Part shown: positions 51,817-63,900 of the stretch, piece after piece
How the letters are laid out: each line of letters opens with the position of its first letter
Position numbering within the stretch: the stretch's first letter is position 1
DNA from: Phytophthora sp. 'mugwort'
Lineage: Eukaryota; Oomycota; Peronosporomycetes; Peronosporales; Peronosporaceae
DNA: 64,000 bases
Direction: 5' to 3'
Assembly (NCBI GenBank): GCA_033558025.1
Contig: JAUCEF010000001.1
Span: forward strand, 4,588,001 to 4,652,000
The notes under the pieces: model-generated
Seen by the model: only the letters and a program-made list of their open reading frames with translations
What the model was told of the DNA's origin: nothing
The model's database searches: none
Program-made: the position numbers and the translations under genes

Positions 51817-53532
51817 TCACATGCGGAAGACGCCAAACTTTGTTTCCTGGGGCTTTTCGTTTAGTGCAGCACTCAGACTTAGACCAAGTACCTTGCGAGT
51901 GTCCTTAGGGTCAATAATCCCATCGTCCCAGAGGCGCGCTGTCGAGTAATAGGCAGAACTTTCCTTCTCGTACTTGTCGAGAATTGGTTGCTTGAAGGCA
52001 GCCTCTTCGTCAGCGGACCAGGTCTCCTCACGGCGCTCGTAGTTATCGCGCTGCACTTGAGCCAAAACACCAGCTGCCTGCTCGCCACCCATGACGGAAA
52101 CACGGGCGTTCGGCCACATGTACAGAAAGCGAGGGGAGAATGCACGACCACACATGCCGTAATTCCCTGCACCGTAGGAGCCGCCAATAATGCACGTAAT
52201 CTTCGGCACCTTGGCGTTGGAGACGGCCATTACCATCTTGGCGCCGTCTTTAGCGATGCCGCCGTGCTCGGCCTTCTTGCCGACCATGAAGCCCGTGATG
52301 TTCTGCAGAAACAGTAGAGGGATACCGCGCTGGCTGCACAGCTCGATGAAGTGCGCTGCCTTCACCGAAGACTCGGAGAAGAGAATACCATTGTTGGCTA
52401 CAATGCCTACCGGATTCCCGTACAGGCGTGCAAAGCCCGTAACTATAGTCGAGCCGTACTCCTTCTTGAACTCGTCAAAGCGACTGCCGTCCACAATGCG
52501 GGCAATCACCTTCCTCACATCGAAAGGCTTGCGCGAGTCCACAGGAATCACCCCGCCTAGCTCATGCGGAGAGTAAACCGGTTCCTCGATGGGTGTTTGC
52601 GTGACGGAAGGCTCCTTGCGGTAGTTTAGGTTGCTGACAATTCGCCGGGTGATATCCAACGCATGAGCGTCGTTGTTGGCGTAGTGATCGGTCACGCCGG
52701 ACGTCCGGCAGTGTACATCGGCGCCGCCTAGTTCCTCAGGCGTGACGACTTCACCCGTAGCAGCCTTCACAAGAGGCGGTCCTCCGAGAAAAACTGTACC
52801 GTTGCCCTTTACAATGACGCTCTCGTCCGACATGGCCGGCACATATGCTCCTCCAGCCGTGCAACTGCCCATAACCACAGCGATCTGCGGAATTCCCATA
52901 GCCGACATCGTCGCTTGGTTGTAGAACTCCCGTCCAAAGTGGTCGCGATCCGGGAAGATGTCGGCCTGCAGCGGTAAGAAGGCGCCGCCCGAGTCTACGA
53001 GATACACACAAGGCAGGCGGTTCTCCTGCGCGATCTCCTGCGCTCGCAGGTGCTTCTTGACGGTCAGCGGGAAGTAGGTGCCGCCCTTGACGGTGGCGTC
53101 ATTGCCCAAGACCATGCACTCTACGCCGCTGATGCGGCCGATGCCCGTGACGATGCCGGCGCTGGGAACGTCGCCTCCGTACATATCGTAGGCGGCAAGC
53201 GGTGACAGCTCCAGGAAAGGCGACCCCGGGTCCAGCAGCGAGTCGATACGGTCGCGCACTGGCATCTTGCCTCGGGACTCGTGGCGCTCTCGGGCCATCT
53301 CTCCACCGCCCTGACGCGCCTTGGCCACGCGCTCGCGCAACTCGGCCGTGAGTTTGGCCATATGCGCCTGAGACTCTTGGAACTGCGCCGACTTGACGAT
53401 GAGCGCACCGTCTAGCACATTAGAAGAGGAGCCTAGCGCACCCGCGTGTGAGGCGAAGCTGCAGCTGGGGAGCAGGAGCAGTGAGCGGCGCGCTGAAGAG
53501 CCCAGGAAGCCGCGCAGGTTTAGCACCAGCAT
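51817..53532 (-). CDS. MCCC2: Methylcrotonyl-CoA carboxylase beta subunit
   Basis: 571 residues, single exon, similar in length to animal MCCC2 (~563). N-terminal presequence ([20 protein letters not shown]) for mitochondria. The carboxyltransferase domain starts at about residue 80: [129 protein letters not shown]. The [12 protein letters not shown] and [14 protein letters not shown] motifs separate MCC from propionyl- and acetyl-CoA carboxylases. It transfers CO2 from biotin to 3-methylcrotonyl-CoA in leucine breakdown with the biotinylated alpha subunit (not in this window). Confidence 0.97.
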   Translation of the reverse strand: MLVLNLRGFLGSSARRSLLLLPSCSFASHAGALGSSSNVLDGALIVKSAQFQESQAHMAKLTAELRERVAKARQGGGEMARERHESRGKMPVRDRIDSLLDPGSPFLELSPLAAYDMYGGDVPSAGIVTGIGRISGVECMVLGNDATVKGGTYFPLTVKKHLRAQEIAQENRLPCVYLVDSGGAFLPLQADIFPDRDHFGREFYNQATMSAMGIPQIAVVMGSCTAGGAYVPAMSDESVIVKGNGTVFLGGPPLVKAATGEVVTPEELGGADVHCRTSGVTDHYANNDAHALDITRRIVSNLNYRKEPSVTQTPIEEPVYSPHELGGVIPVDSRKPFDVRKVIARIVDGSRFDEFKKEYGSTIVTGFARLYGNPVGIVANNGILFSESSVKAAHFIELCSQRGIPLLFLQNITGFMVGKKAEHGGIAKDGAKMVMAVSNAKVPKITCIIGGSYGAGNYGMCGRAFSPRFLYMWPNARVSVMGGEQAAGVLAQVQRDNYERREETWSADEEAAFKQPILDKYEKESSAYYSTARLWDDGIIDPKDTRKVLGLSLSAALNEKPQETKFGVFRM

Positions 53533-54103
53533 TGGTGATGAATAATGGGGGGCGGGTAATTGCCGAATACCACCTGATTGAATCAGTGATTCAGGGCCTG
53601 AATACTAGGTATTGCTTCTGGTTGAAGTTTGCTGGGCTTGAAGCTCGGATCTGTACTCAGATCTGAGTCCGTAGCAAATGAACCAACTTGAAGCTGTTAC
53701 TAACAGCCTGTTAGTCAGCTTGGCTGCCAACAAATACTGCTTGCACCAAGAGTTTGTAAGGCGGGTTTCTTCTGCAGGAGACGAACGGGTACAACTTCAA
53801 CTGCATGTAGTATGGTGATGCGTCTGTTAAACAGGTTCAGCCCCGAGATCAGCCGTAAGATTCCAGCAAGATGTGCGTGTGGAGAACATCAACACTTCCC
53901 ATACCCACTTCGTTGACAAACTACCACATGTATTAACACACCACAGACATCCTACACTTACTTCTGCTACATTACCTACTCGTCTCGACGAGCCCCGTGC
54001 CCTCGATTTGCTGTGCGGTGATCCGTCCTGCCCGCCCTGTTGCGCAGTCACATCGACTGCCCGACAACGTTCCGCATTATGATACTTGATAAATAACTCT
54101 CTC
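53533..54103. other. Intergenic
   Basis: 5' flank of MCCC2 and 3' flank of the RING gene. The open frame at 53873-54082 has no motif. Nothing else seen. Confidence 0.4.
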
Positions 54104-55321
54104 TTATCGCAACTGTATCCCTCCCCATGACTCGTTAGGACTCTCTTCTGCGTCTGCCTGCATGGCCATCGTCACTGCCAGCATCTGGTCTCGTTGGAGC
54201 TGCTCAAAGTGTTGCATCGCCGCGTACTGGTCCTCGCCAGACGCCAGTTCGAGCGCCAGCATCAGGTCCGAGTCGAACTCCGTTGCGAGCCGGATCCCAC
54301 TGCGTAGGATGGACGGGAACCCGAGCGGCAACGCTGTCGGGAACAAATCCGTGTGCACAAACTTGCGCAGCGGCGTCTGCTTCACGGCGATCGCGGTCGT
54401 GTACAGCTCCGCGGACCGCTTGATGTCCTCCTCCGTGTGTTTCGATTTGTCACGCTTGTCCAGGTACTCATAAATCCGTGCCACCAGGTCTGTCGCGTAA
54501 GAGCCCAGGTCTTCTACCTCGTCCGACGTGAGCTGCCACAGTTCATCGCCCTCGGAGCAGTTGAATCTGGCGCGGCAGATTGGGCACGTCTGACTCTGTG
54601 TGCTCCAGTGCTGGAAGCAGTTGAGGCAAAAGCTATGTGCACAGGGCAGCACGACCTGTTTCTTCTTGTCCATGCATATCTGGCACTCAGTTTCGTCAAA
54701 ATCCACATCCCCAGTACTACACGTCCGAAAAAGTCCATACCAAAGTTAGCGACACAAGTTCAACCCTGGGCCGCAGTTACTTCAATGTAGTATCCCAGCA
54801 GTACCTGGCCGTCTTCTCGGGGAAGCGCACGGTGTGGGCCGCGCAGGCCTTGACGTCGGATAGAAAGCAGTAGATGTAGTAGAATTGGGCGACGGTCAGC
54901 GTCTTGGCTGGACCAATAACCTCGCAGCTCTCAGGCTTGTAGGTCGGGTCGCGCGGGATCTCAACGCGGAAGTCGCCTAAGTCTAGTTGCAGCTCCACGG
55001 GCCGCCGCATCTTGCGAACCTCGACGGCAACGTTGCCGCGGATCCGCCACACGTACGGCAGCAGCTCGGCCGACACGTTCGGGTCGATCACGATGCGGAA
55101 CGAGAGGTAGCAGTTCTTGGGCGTCGTGCAGATCTGGGCCCTGTTCAATGGATGGGAAGAACGAGAATGGTTAGAATTATTTGTCTCATCGGACTTCAAC
55201 ATGGCGGCGCGTACCACTCGTTGGCGTTTTTCAAGTGCGTGCCGAAGTCCATGAACGTGCCCATAGCTTGGCGGATGCGCTTCTTGACCTTGTCTTCCTG
55301 AATGGACGTGGTTTGCCCCAT
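54104..55321 (-). CDS. RNF141-like RING E3 ubiquitin ligase
   Basis: Exons 55321-55215, 55140-54805 and 54716-54104 join in phase to 351 residues. The start MGQTTSIQ is a likely N-myristoylation signal, as in animal RNF141 (MGQ...). The middle holds a beta-rich region (CYLSFRIVIDPNVSAELLPY; TLTVAQFYYIYCFLSDVKAC) like the RNF141 N-terminal domain. The RING C3HC4 is CQICMDKKKQVVLPCAHSFC ... CFQHW ... CPICRARF. After the RING there is a helical region not found in RNF141. The splice at GCCAG|TACTGGGG restores TGDVDFDETECQ, so the ATG inside exon 3 (54706) is not the true start. Likely a membrane-associated E3 ligase; substrate unknown. Confidence 0.85.
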
Positions 55322-56108
55322 CGTGTCGTCTAACAATGTCGATGCGCGCTGAATCTAGCTGGGGTCTGGGCGTGACGAAGAAAATGGCAAAGTGGCTTCC
55401 ATGTGGGAGCTTTTTCTCTCGTCGCTTGTCTTTTCGGCATTATGTTTTCTGAAAAAATCGGAAATCGCCGTCGTCTCTTCGGGCAGCCATCTGGTTCTTT
55501 ACGAAACGCAGACTGCGGAGGCTACGGACGGATCGGTCGAGGGGTAGCTCGGTTATGATAATTCGCTTTCTGCTTCGTTTCTTAAGAAAAATACATGTGG
55601 CGCCTAGATCAGCGATTAGGGTAGTTAACCACCCGGCTTTTTTATTGCCTAACTTGTTGCTTCGCTGCATGCTCGGCCATGATGGTCTATGACATCATGG
55701 CGCTAGCGCCGCCAGGTGGCGCACTGCATACGGCCTCGAAGCAAGCGTGTTGGCGCGAGAAGTTACACCGCCTTAGCCTGTCCTACAGCTTTAGGCAGAG
55801 ATGGTGCGTATGGATGCGCACGACGCGCCAGCACGCGACCTTGATGCAAATCAGCTCCGCTCGGTGGTGCCTTCAACCAATAACCAATAAGCACCGCTGC
55901 CGGCATGACACTGCGCTACACAACGGTCTGGCGGCGACGGCAACGACACGAAGAAAACGCTCAAGTCAACAATAGGCTGGCCATCTGCATATCGCAGGAT
56001 GTTGCTGCTACTTGGACCCATCGGTTTCGGCGTGAGAAACCTTTCAAGATCTAAATTCCGTACCTATGAAGGAGACGCGACGACGGGTGACGATCATCAT
56101 CTCGAAGC
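55322..56108. other. Intergenic, divergent promoter region
   Basis: Between the RING gene (minus) and the four-TM gene (plus). Short ORFs at 55440-55670 and 55679-55975 have no motif and are likely chance. Confidence 0.4.
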
Positions 56109-57296
56109 ATGCCCAGCGACAACGAGCAACAGGAGGACGAGGCACTTGCGAACACGGAGGAGCTGCACCCGAAGCGCACAACGTCGTTCGCCGCGCGCCG
56201 AAAGAAGAAGCCGACGGTCCGTTGTCTGCTCTTTCGGCTCCATTATACCAGCCACACGCGAGGAATGACGCGGCATGCCACCGCCGTCACTGATACGTGT
56301 GACAAGGCGAGCAAGTTCACTGACGTACGGTGTGGTGCGATTCCGGACTGTAGGTGCAGTATGACCTCGCGACGCGCATCGCGATGGAGCGCGAAAAGAC
56401 CAAGTATTGGGCACGGATCCTGCTGCTATTCCCGCTCGTGCCCGTGTGTCTGGCGCTCACGACCATGGTCTTTGGCGGCGTGATCATTAACGTAGCCACC
56501 AACGAATGCAACGCCGACCTCATGAGTGCGCCTGTATTTTTATGTATTTAGTCTGCTTCCCCCCAGGGGTGCAGGAAGCTCATTGATGGGTGATGTGCTT
56601 GCTGGTTGTTGATGTCCGTTGCTGTTGAGACTAGGATTCATGCAGGGCGCGGTGGTGTTGAGCCACGTGCTTGTGTGTTTTTACACGTACTGCTGGATGG
56701 GGCCGTGTCCGATCAAGAGCCTGCGCACCGTGCGCGTATTTTACCTCGTGTACGGCGTCGTGTGCGTGGTCTGGTGGGGGCTCTACGGCACGCTGCAGGC
56801 CGTCATAGCCACGAGCTCGGGCTTCGAGTCGTGTCTGTCCATGTCGACGACGCTGTATATCTTCTCGCAATACGAGGTAGCCTCATTTTGGGTCGTGTTC
56901 ATTGCGGCGGTTGTCTTCTTTGTGAACGAGAAGACGGCGCGAATGCGGCAGGACAAGCTGGGCCAGTGGACGCGCAAGAAGGAGGACGCCAAGCGCGCCA
57001 ATCAACAGAAAGAGCAAGAGAACCGCAACCGCATGCTTCAAGATGCGCAGGACGAGGCGCGCAGGATCGAGGAGGAGCAGCGCCAGAAGATCGCGGCTGA
57101 CCAGCAGCAGCTCTACGGTAGCGACGACGAAGACGGCGGCGGAGAGCACGACGATTACGAGCAAGACCCCGACGGTGTCAACGAATATGGCGGCACTGCT
57201 AATGGTGCTGGAAACGTCCCAAACAACAACCAGCAAGAGGACGAAGAAGATGAAGAGGGAGAGGAGGAAGTTTTCCTTGCAGAGAAAGCAGTGTAG
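56109..57296 (+). CDS. Four-TM membrane protein with acidic coiled-coil tail
   Basis: Exons roughly 56109-56218, 56357-56524 and 56627-57296. Reads MPSDNEQQEDEALANTEELH, a basic RRKKKP stretch, then four hydrophobic segments (ILLLFPLVPVCLALTTMVFG; VVLSHVLVCFYTYCW; VFYLVYGVVCVVWWGLYGTL; FWVVFIAAVVFFVNE). A charged coiled coil (KKEDAKRANQQKEQENRNRM ...) and a very acidic C-terminus (EEDEEDEEGEEEV-like) follow. No family recognised; it may be a small oomycete-specific membrane protein. The proposed first donor (GTCCGT) is weak. Exon 3 joins as MRFMQGAVVL in phase. Confidence 0.7.
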
Positions 57297-57463
57297 CCAT
57301 CCCATGTATGGTTGTAGTTTAAATTTTACGTGCTCCACTCCAAACTCCTTCTATACCGAATACAGGGTAGGGATATAATCTGTAAACCTATTACATTGAA
57401 TGTATCACGAGAGAAAGAGACTCGATACGGAGAGGCACGCAGAGGACTTACTCCGCGAGCAGC

Positions 57464-60375
57464 ATGAGCAGCGCCAACGGACAGACGATCACTGTGTGCG
57501 GCAACATATTCCGGTGCGTGACTCGATACCCTTTAAAGCCCACCGTAATTTTCCGTTGCTTAGGCTGAACTTCTGATGATTTATGCCCTTATCTGCGCAG
57601 CCTGGTAGAGACGATCGGCCGCGGCTCCTACGGCACAGTACGGCGGCAACACTTGATAGCGCATGTGTGTATGAACGAATTAAAGCGAACTATTACGTTT
57701 TGGATCGACAATTTAGGTTCACAAGGCCATCAATTTGTCATCGGGGGCGGCTGTGGCCGTCAAAATGATCGGTAAGGACAAGCTGCGACGGCCGCACGAG
57801 CGCCAGAGCATCGAGAAGGAGATCGAGACCATGCGCGTGGCTGTGGAGCAGTTTGAGAACGGCCACCCGCATATCGTGCGCCTGCTATGTACCAAGGAGT
57901 CGCAGCACCACATCTTCATCGTGCAGGTCGGTAAAGCTGGAGAGAAGAAAGGAGGGAATTGGTTTGCTGATGTGGGGTTCACTTTTGTGGTTTGCAGGAG
58001 TATTGTGCTGGTGGAGATATTGCCCAGCTGATGAAGGTGAATCACGGACTGACAGAAAATCAGGCAAGGCTTTATATGTCGCAGCTGGGTGAGTGGCAGA
58101 AGACTCGAGCTGTGGTTATGGGATGGGCGTGACTGAGAAAGCTTTGGTGGTTTGCAGCGTCAGGATTGCAGTTTCTCCGCTCGCAGAATGTGGTGCACCG
58201 TGATCTGAAGCCTGCCAACTTGCTGCTGTCGTCGCGAAACTTAGCGACGGCCAAGCTGAAAATTGGTGAGTATATTGGTTCTGCTTTGTAAAATTGTGAT
58301 ACATAGGGATATTTGCTGATAATTGCACTCTGATTTGTGACTTTGTGTAGCGGACTTTGGTTTTGCACGTGAGTTAGAGTCGGAGATGATGGCTGAGAGT
58401 GTTGTGGGCTCGCCGCTTTACATGGCCCCGGAGCTCTTAGAGTACAAAAGTTACGATGCCAAAGCTGACTTGTGGTCGGTTGGCATCATTCTGTACGAGA
58501 TGCTGGCCAACGAGCACCCGTTCCTCGTAGTGGACAAGGTTCACGCAACTAACCACCTGGGGTTGCGCCGCAACATTTACCGGTACTTTGAGCGCTACGG
58601 TCACGTTCGTCTGCCGAATAAGGTTAAGGTGTCTCCCGAGTGCAAGCAGCTGGTGGAAGCGCTGTTGCGGGTAGATCCACGCAAGCGAATCTCTTTTGAG
58701 GACTACTTCCGTGCTCCGTTTTTGTTGCCGCCAGCTCCGTCGGACACTGAAGTTGTCACCGACAATGCAGGTTTGGAGAGTTCGGAGACGAAGCAACTTC
58801 TCGTTGCTGAAAAACAACCCGAATATGGTACGTTATTGAGACTTGTGAGGGGTTTTTCCTAATGAGTGCTTTTGCAAGTGAATTACTTACATAGCTGGTC
58901 ATGGTACAGAGGATTGGGCTACCTTCAGTGACGAGTATGTGATGGTAGAGAATGAGTATGAGGACGTGGGCCGAAAGGTTCTTGACAGCCAGGACCTGAA
59001 CGTGGATTTGGAACACAAGGTAATAACGATGAGACGAAGCAAACGATTCAGGGGTGAAATCTTAGGATTCCAAGACGTTTAACAACTTTCTCGTTGTTCC
59101 TTCTATGATATTAACGCAGGCAAAGCACCACATGAAAGATCACGTACCTGTCGCAGACTCAGGCTCCACCATTGTCGATGAAGGCATTGAGATTAGGGAC
59201 GTCGTGATCGACACATCTTCTCCTCGAAACGGGAAACTTGCAGTTGAACCCGTGGAAACCCCAGTGCCGACTGAATTAGAGGGTGAAGCAAAAATGCTTG
59301 CACGCGAAGTGATTCCAGCTGCGAAGAATGACAATTGGCTGGCTGGTGAGCGCCGTCAGTGGGTGACCGACGACAACCGGCTTGAAGAACTGCTGGGTAT
59401 TTGCTACAAGAGTTTTTCATGTGGCAGTGTGGCACTGTTTGTCCCCACACCGTTTGGTGACTACATTGCGTTCCACGAAGGATGCCCGCACTATTATCTG
59501 TCGGAGGAATCGATCGCCGCTTCTAAGAAAGATGACAGGTGCGCTAGACAATAGTACTATGTATGACATGACAGTTTTGCAGGAGTGGACTCATTTTGTA
59601 TTTCCTATTGTTTTATTCGTTCATAGAAACCCTCCCTACGTTCTCGGTCATATTGTATACATTGAAGACCATGAAACGACTGATGTAAGACTGATGGGCT
59701 ACCTGCTTTTTCTAAATAAGTCTGACGAGTTGTGCGTTTTTATTTTGTATTTGTTTCACAGAAATTGAACCCATATTGCCTACGCGAAGGAACCAAGTAT
59801 CACGTGGTGTCTGTCACTCCGTTGGCGACCTCATCCCATGATGCTAACGGCAGTGCGGGGACGGCAGATAGCTCATCTGCTTCTGATGAGTTGCCACTCT
59901 CTCAGGTTCTCACTGGTCGTACAGTGGCAAGTGATGTGGAGGAAAACGGTCTGCATGAAGTGGTGAGTGAGCAGTTTTCTGCTGAGGTTTCCTACGGTCC
60001 GACCGAACACCAGCGGATATCATTCCGTAGCTTCCAAATCAGTTCACTGGCATTGTTTTTCCTGAAGGGAGGAAAATTACCGTATGTGGCTTTCAACGAA
60101 GGGGCTCCAAACTACTATCTAGCAAACGAGTCGATTCAAGCAGCGATTTTGGGTGTGGGCAACGATCGCACACCGCCCGCATACATCTGTGGTGAAATCA
60201 TTTTCATCGATACTTTCCAGGCGCTAGAGGTAGAGTTCCTATTTTGTAACATTATTCTAGGTGTTTGTGTACTGACTGACACCTTTTATATTTTTTGCAG
60301 GATTTTAATCCATACCGCCTTCCGTACGGAACGCGATTCCACGTTGTGACGGTGGCAAACCCGAAGAGGACGTAG
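57464..60375 (+). CDS. ATG1: Atg1/ULK kinase fused to tandem Atg11/FIP200 Claw-like domains
   Basis: About 11 exons with small introns; first exons 57464-57513, 57601-57637 and 57717-about 57926. Kinase: IGRGSYGTVHKA loop, VAVKMIGKDKL, EYCAGGDIAQLM, NVVHRDLKPANLLLSS, ADFGFARELE (the ADFGFAR form typical of Atg1/ULK), VGSPLYMAPELLEY. After the kinase comes EDWATFSDEYVMVENEYEDV, an ULK/ATG1-like DEYVMV segment. C-terminal domain 1 (about 59370-59830): VALFVPTPFGDYIAFHEGCP, HYYLSEESI, YVLGHIVYIED, NPYCLREGTKYHVVSVTPL. Domain 2 (about 60020-60375): LALFFLKGGKLPYVAFNEGA, NYYLANESI, YICGEIIFIDTF, NPYRLPYGTRFHVVTVANP. Both follow the strand order of the Claw domain ending Atg11/FIP200, which binds cargo receptors. 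ATG 57464 is the first that leads in phase into the glycine loop. The early P-loop exon and intron phases agree. Confidence 0.87.
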
Positions 60376-60960
60376 CTGATACAGTAAATGCGCAATGGGC
60401 TCGAAATTGGTGTTGTAGTGCACACAAACAGAAACTCAAGGCAAAAAGCGAGTCGTTAGATCGTTTTAATTGTTTTATGCTATTGTTCTTTCTACTCAAG
60501 TTTCCAAGCCCAAATTTCATTGATTCAATCAAGCAGCATATCGCGCAAGGTCGTGAACTGCTAGACCGGGCATGATCAAAGGACTGAAAGATTGTATTGG
60601 GGCGTTTCGCTCAATCGGTCAATTTTGGCAAATATAGGCGGGAAGCACAACGTGAAGTACTTCGACGCACGAAAGATAACTCCAAGAATGAGTTTTTTAT
60701 CTGACTCACAAGAATCCCACAAGAGGTAGCTTGACGCTATGCGATCCAGTTAGAGAAGTATGGCAAAATCAGTATATTTGTACGCACCCAGTGAGCGCTT
60801 AGAAGCGGTCAGAGTCGCGGCGCTGTCGCGAGTCGTTCCGGTGTAGGACGGTCGATGCTGGATAGAAGTAGTACACGCTTGTAGGGCTCAAAGAACAAAC
60901 AAACTAACAAAGCCGGATATAAAACTCAACTTGTTATTCATCGGGTAAATTTACGACTGA
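60376..60960. other. Intergenic
   Basis: 3' flank of the Atg1-like gene, then sequence of no clear identity up to the retrotransposon-like block. The minus ORF at 60305-60532 is a shadow. Confidence 0.4.
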
Positions 60961-63900
60961 CTAACTCAAACCTGGCACTGAAGCCCCAGAGAACCGCTCT
61001 CTCAGCTCTGGAATCCGCACGCCATCCTTCGCGACATTGGTACGCCCATCCTCATCCCACGGGTCAGGCATTTGTCCCCTCCGACCGTTCCTTCCACACA
61101 GACTTAGCTGCCGTCCGCACGACGAGCCGGAGACCATTGCCCAGCCCGACCCGGGTTGACGGTATACTGAAGGCAGGTGTAGACCAGACCAGACTCGCCT
61201 AACCGTAAAGCTCAACCCCCGGCCAATGGGTGTCGACAGTTCTTCAACCGTGGACCGTCGCGCAAGCCGTGGCCCACCCCGACCCAGACGGTAACCACCG
61301 TTTGGACTCGGGATATCCTCCCCGACTGAAGCTCGTTGTCCTCGACGAGCATGGGCCGAACGGCGGGCTTGGCTTCGGCACGGCTTGCTTCCATCTTGGC
61401 GCGCAACTAACATAGCGCTGCGTCCCTTTAACTTTGACTCGGAACGGTTCGGCGGGGACGGTTTTCTCCTCCGTCGATCTACCAGAACGCTTCACTTAGC
61501 CATTCTGCTTGCTGTTGCTCCTCGACTGCTTTGCACCAAGCCGCATAACCATCACCGGCCATCTCGAACGGAGATCGTCCTCCAGCAGAAGCCTCGTACC
61601 ACCGCCCGCCAACACCGGCTAGTAAAGGACACCACTAGAACGGTCATGTCGAAGCCCAGCAAGGCTTAGCTCACGACTAGACCGTCGTGCTCGACCGTTC
61701 CACCCATTCTGAGAAATGGTAGTTGATTGCTACTACCATTAGGGCGAATACCCCAAGCAATCCTCGGCATGCTCATTCAATCAATTCATAAGCGAACGAT
61801 ACTCCATAAAACGAGGAGTAGACCACCAACGAGGCGACCGTCCCCAACGCTCGCCGGACTAACCACACACGGCTAACCGTTCGCTTCCATTCCAGTTTCA
61901 GTGCTTTGCCATATTTCACGATTGACATCCAGGTCAGCTCAACCGTGTTCGGCAAAAAACACGCACAAGTACTCGTGAAAGGCGTCCAACCACTTGTAGA
62001 GCAGCCAGCGCAATCCGTCTTGGTGTTCACGGCTCGTGTCGCCAACAGAGCCTCGTAGATTTTCCACAGTCTGATCCGGCGGGGTTGACCTTGCACGGTC
62101 GCTCCCCTCACGTAGCGACGGTATCGACAGACGCAAACTGAGCGAGGGCAGCCCACTCGTATACAAGTAGGCTCGCCGCCGAGACCAGTCGAGCCGTCAG
62201 GCCACGCAAAGGCTCCGTGACCGTCCAGATCACGATGCTGCCGAACAGATAGAGTAACTCCGTCCGAAAATCGTCGTGTGCTTCATAGCTAGCTTTAGCG
62301 GTAGCTATTACCAACTTGAAGCCCCACTCGGCCACCTCGTAGATCACTTCCATTTTTCAAGGCGGATTCGCTGATGACCCGCTCCACCTAGATGGTCTAG
62401 TACAGTCAAGGCTGTACCCGTCCATCATTCTTCAGATGTCGAGTTGCTCAACCGCATGCCCATCACAACCCATACCAAGGAGACCGTTCTTGGCATAGTC
62501 TATTCAACAAACAGTTCTAGTTCGAGTCATCCATAAACGAGTGAGCGACCGGATTTCGCGGATCCATTGCCACCTGGGACATCATAATCAGGTGGGAAGA
62601 GACCGTGGTCAGAACGCATCAAGAAAGGGCTTCGTCGAAATCGATTCCTCTTCATTCCGCAAATTGCCAAGGCTCTCGAGTCCCCCATCGAAATGGCCAA
62701 GTCACCCGCCAAGAAGTCGGCCGAGTGTGGTGGAGCGGATCAGTAAATATCACTAGATCCGTGCACCCACTACGCCCAGACACCGACTGCGGAGGGGGTA
62801 CTTCGATTGCCGTGTTGTTGCTGAGGTTCACCTTGTGTACCCGTCGGCGGGCTGGATCTGCTCTCTCGTTGACACGAGATGCGCACACAGGTGAGCACTG
62901 AATCTTCCTTTAGTAGGACTTGGGGTGGGGGTGGACCTGGCGTGGGTATTCCTGCACGCCGAGATCCGTTCGAGTTGATGTTAGACTTGGCCGTAGATCT
63001 TGTGGATCGGTATAGTAAACCGGATCCGGAGTAGTACCGCCTTGAGGGACTTCCTTTAATCTTTACGTTGCTTGTACCGCTACCAATAGCGGGGATCTTG
63101 AAGGGGTTGAGAACCGAAGGGCAGACTTCTAGCCAAACTTATCTAGTAAGTGCCACAAATGGCTGGAGTATATTAAGTTGGTTAAAATGTGGGCCAATGT
63201 GGATCCCTATACTAATAACGAGTGTTGTGTACTTCCAAGCAAATTCGATTCTGACTTATGGGGGCCCCTGGCCACCACTCGTTTCGGCCTTCCCATCCCA
63301 CTTGGACTCGTAGCCACTAGATCTTTGTCCACCGTCTACGCTATACAGGTTCTGTCCTCCTTTTACGCTTTTACCTATCTGGTTATTTTGTCCTGTTTCT
63401 ACGGCGTATCCGCCCTTAATATGGCCGGATCCGGTGTCTTGGATCCGGTCTAAGTCCGCTTCCTAATCCAAGTGGGTTGATCAGCACTTAGCCGGTTGCC
63501 GCGCATTCAGGGTCCTATTCCATCCAGTCCGGTCGGGATCCATCAACCCGCTGCCGTTGGTGTCTCCATCATCCTTCCAATCCGTTACGGAAAACCTCCC
63601 ACATCTTATTGGGAGTGGCTCCTGCCCTGTCTGTTGCGCAAGGTAACTTTCTCTTGTTCACTTCACCACACAAGCCCGAGACGGCCATCGACCGACTGCT
63701 CCTCGCTCTTGACGCAGAAACCAAGTCGGGCGACCCCGACCATAATCTGCTGACACGGATCGCCTTCTGGTCGGCAATACGAGAACGCTTCGCCGCTAAT
63801 AGTGCTTCCATGGGGCTCGAAACCCTCGCCGACCTCGCCGTGTCCGTTCTCCAAGACCAGCTGGGTCACCTAACCGTTCCTGTGATGATCCTGCCACCCC

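Noticed and set aside
54514..54738. ATG at 54706 as start of the RING protein
   Set aside because: Two upstream exons join in phase and supply a myristoylation-type start and the RNF141-like N-terminal domain.
61773..62353. Minus-strand hydrophobic ORFs as a membrane or envelope gene
   Set aside because: Lie in retrotransposon-like sequence, fragmented, no ATG-to-stop unit with a recognisable domain.
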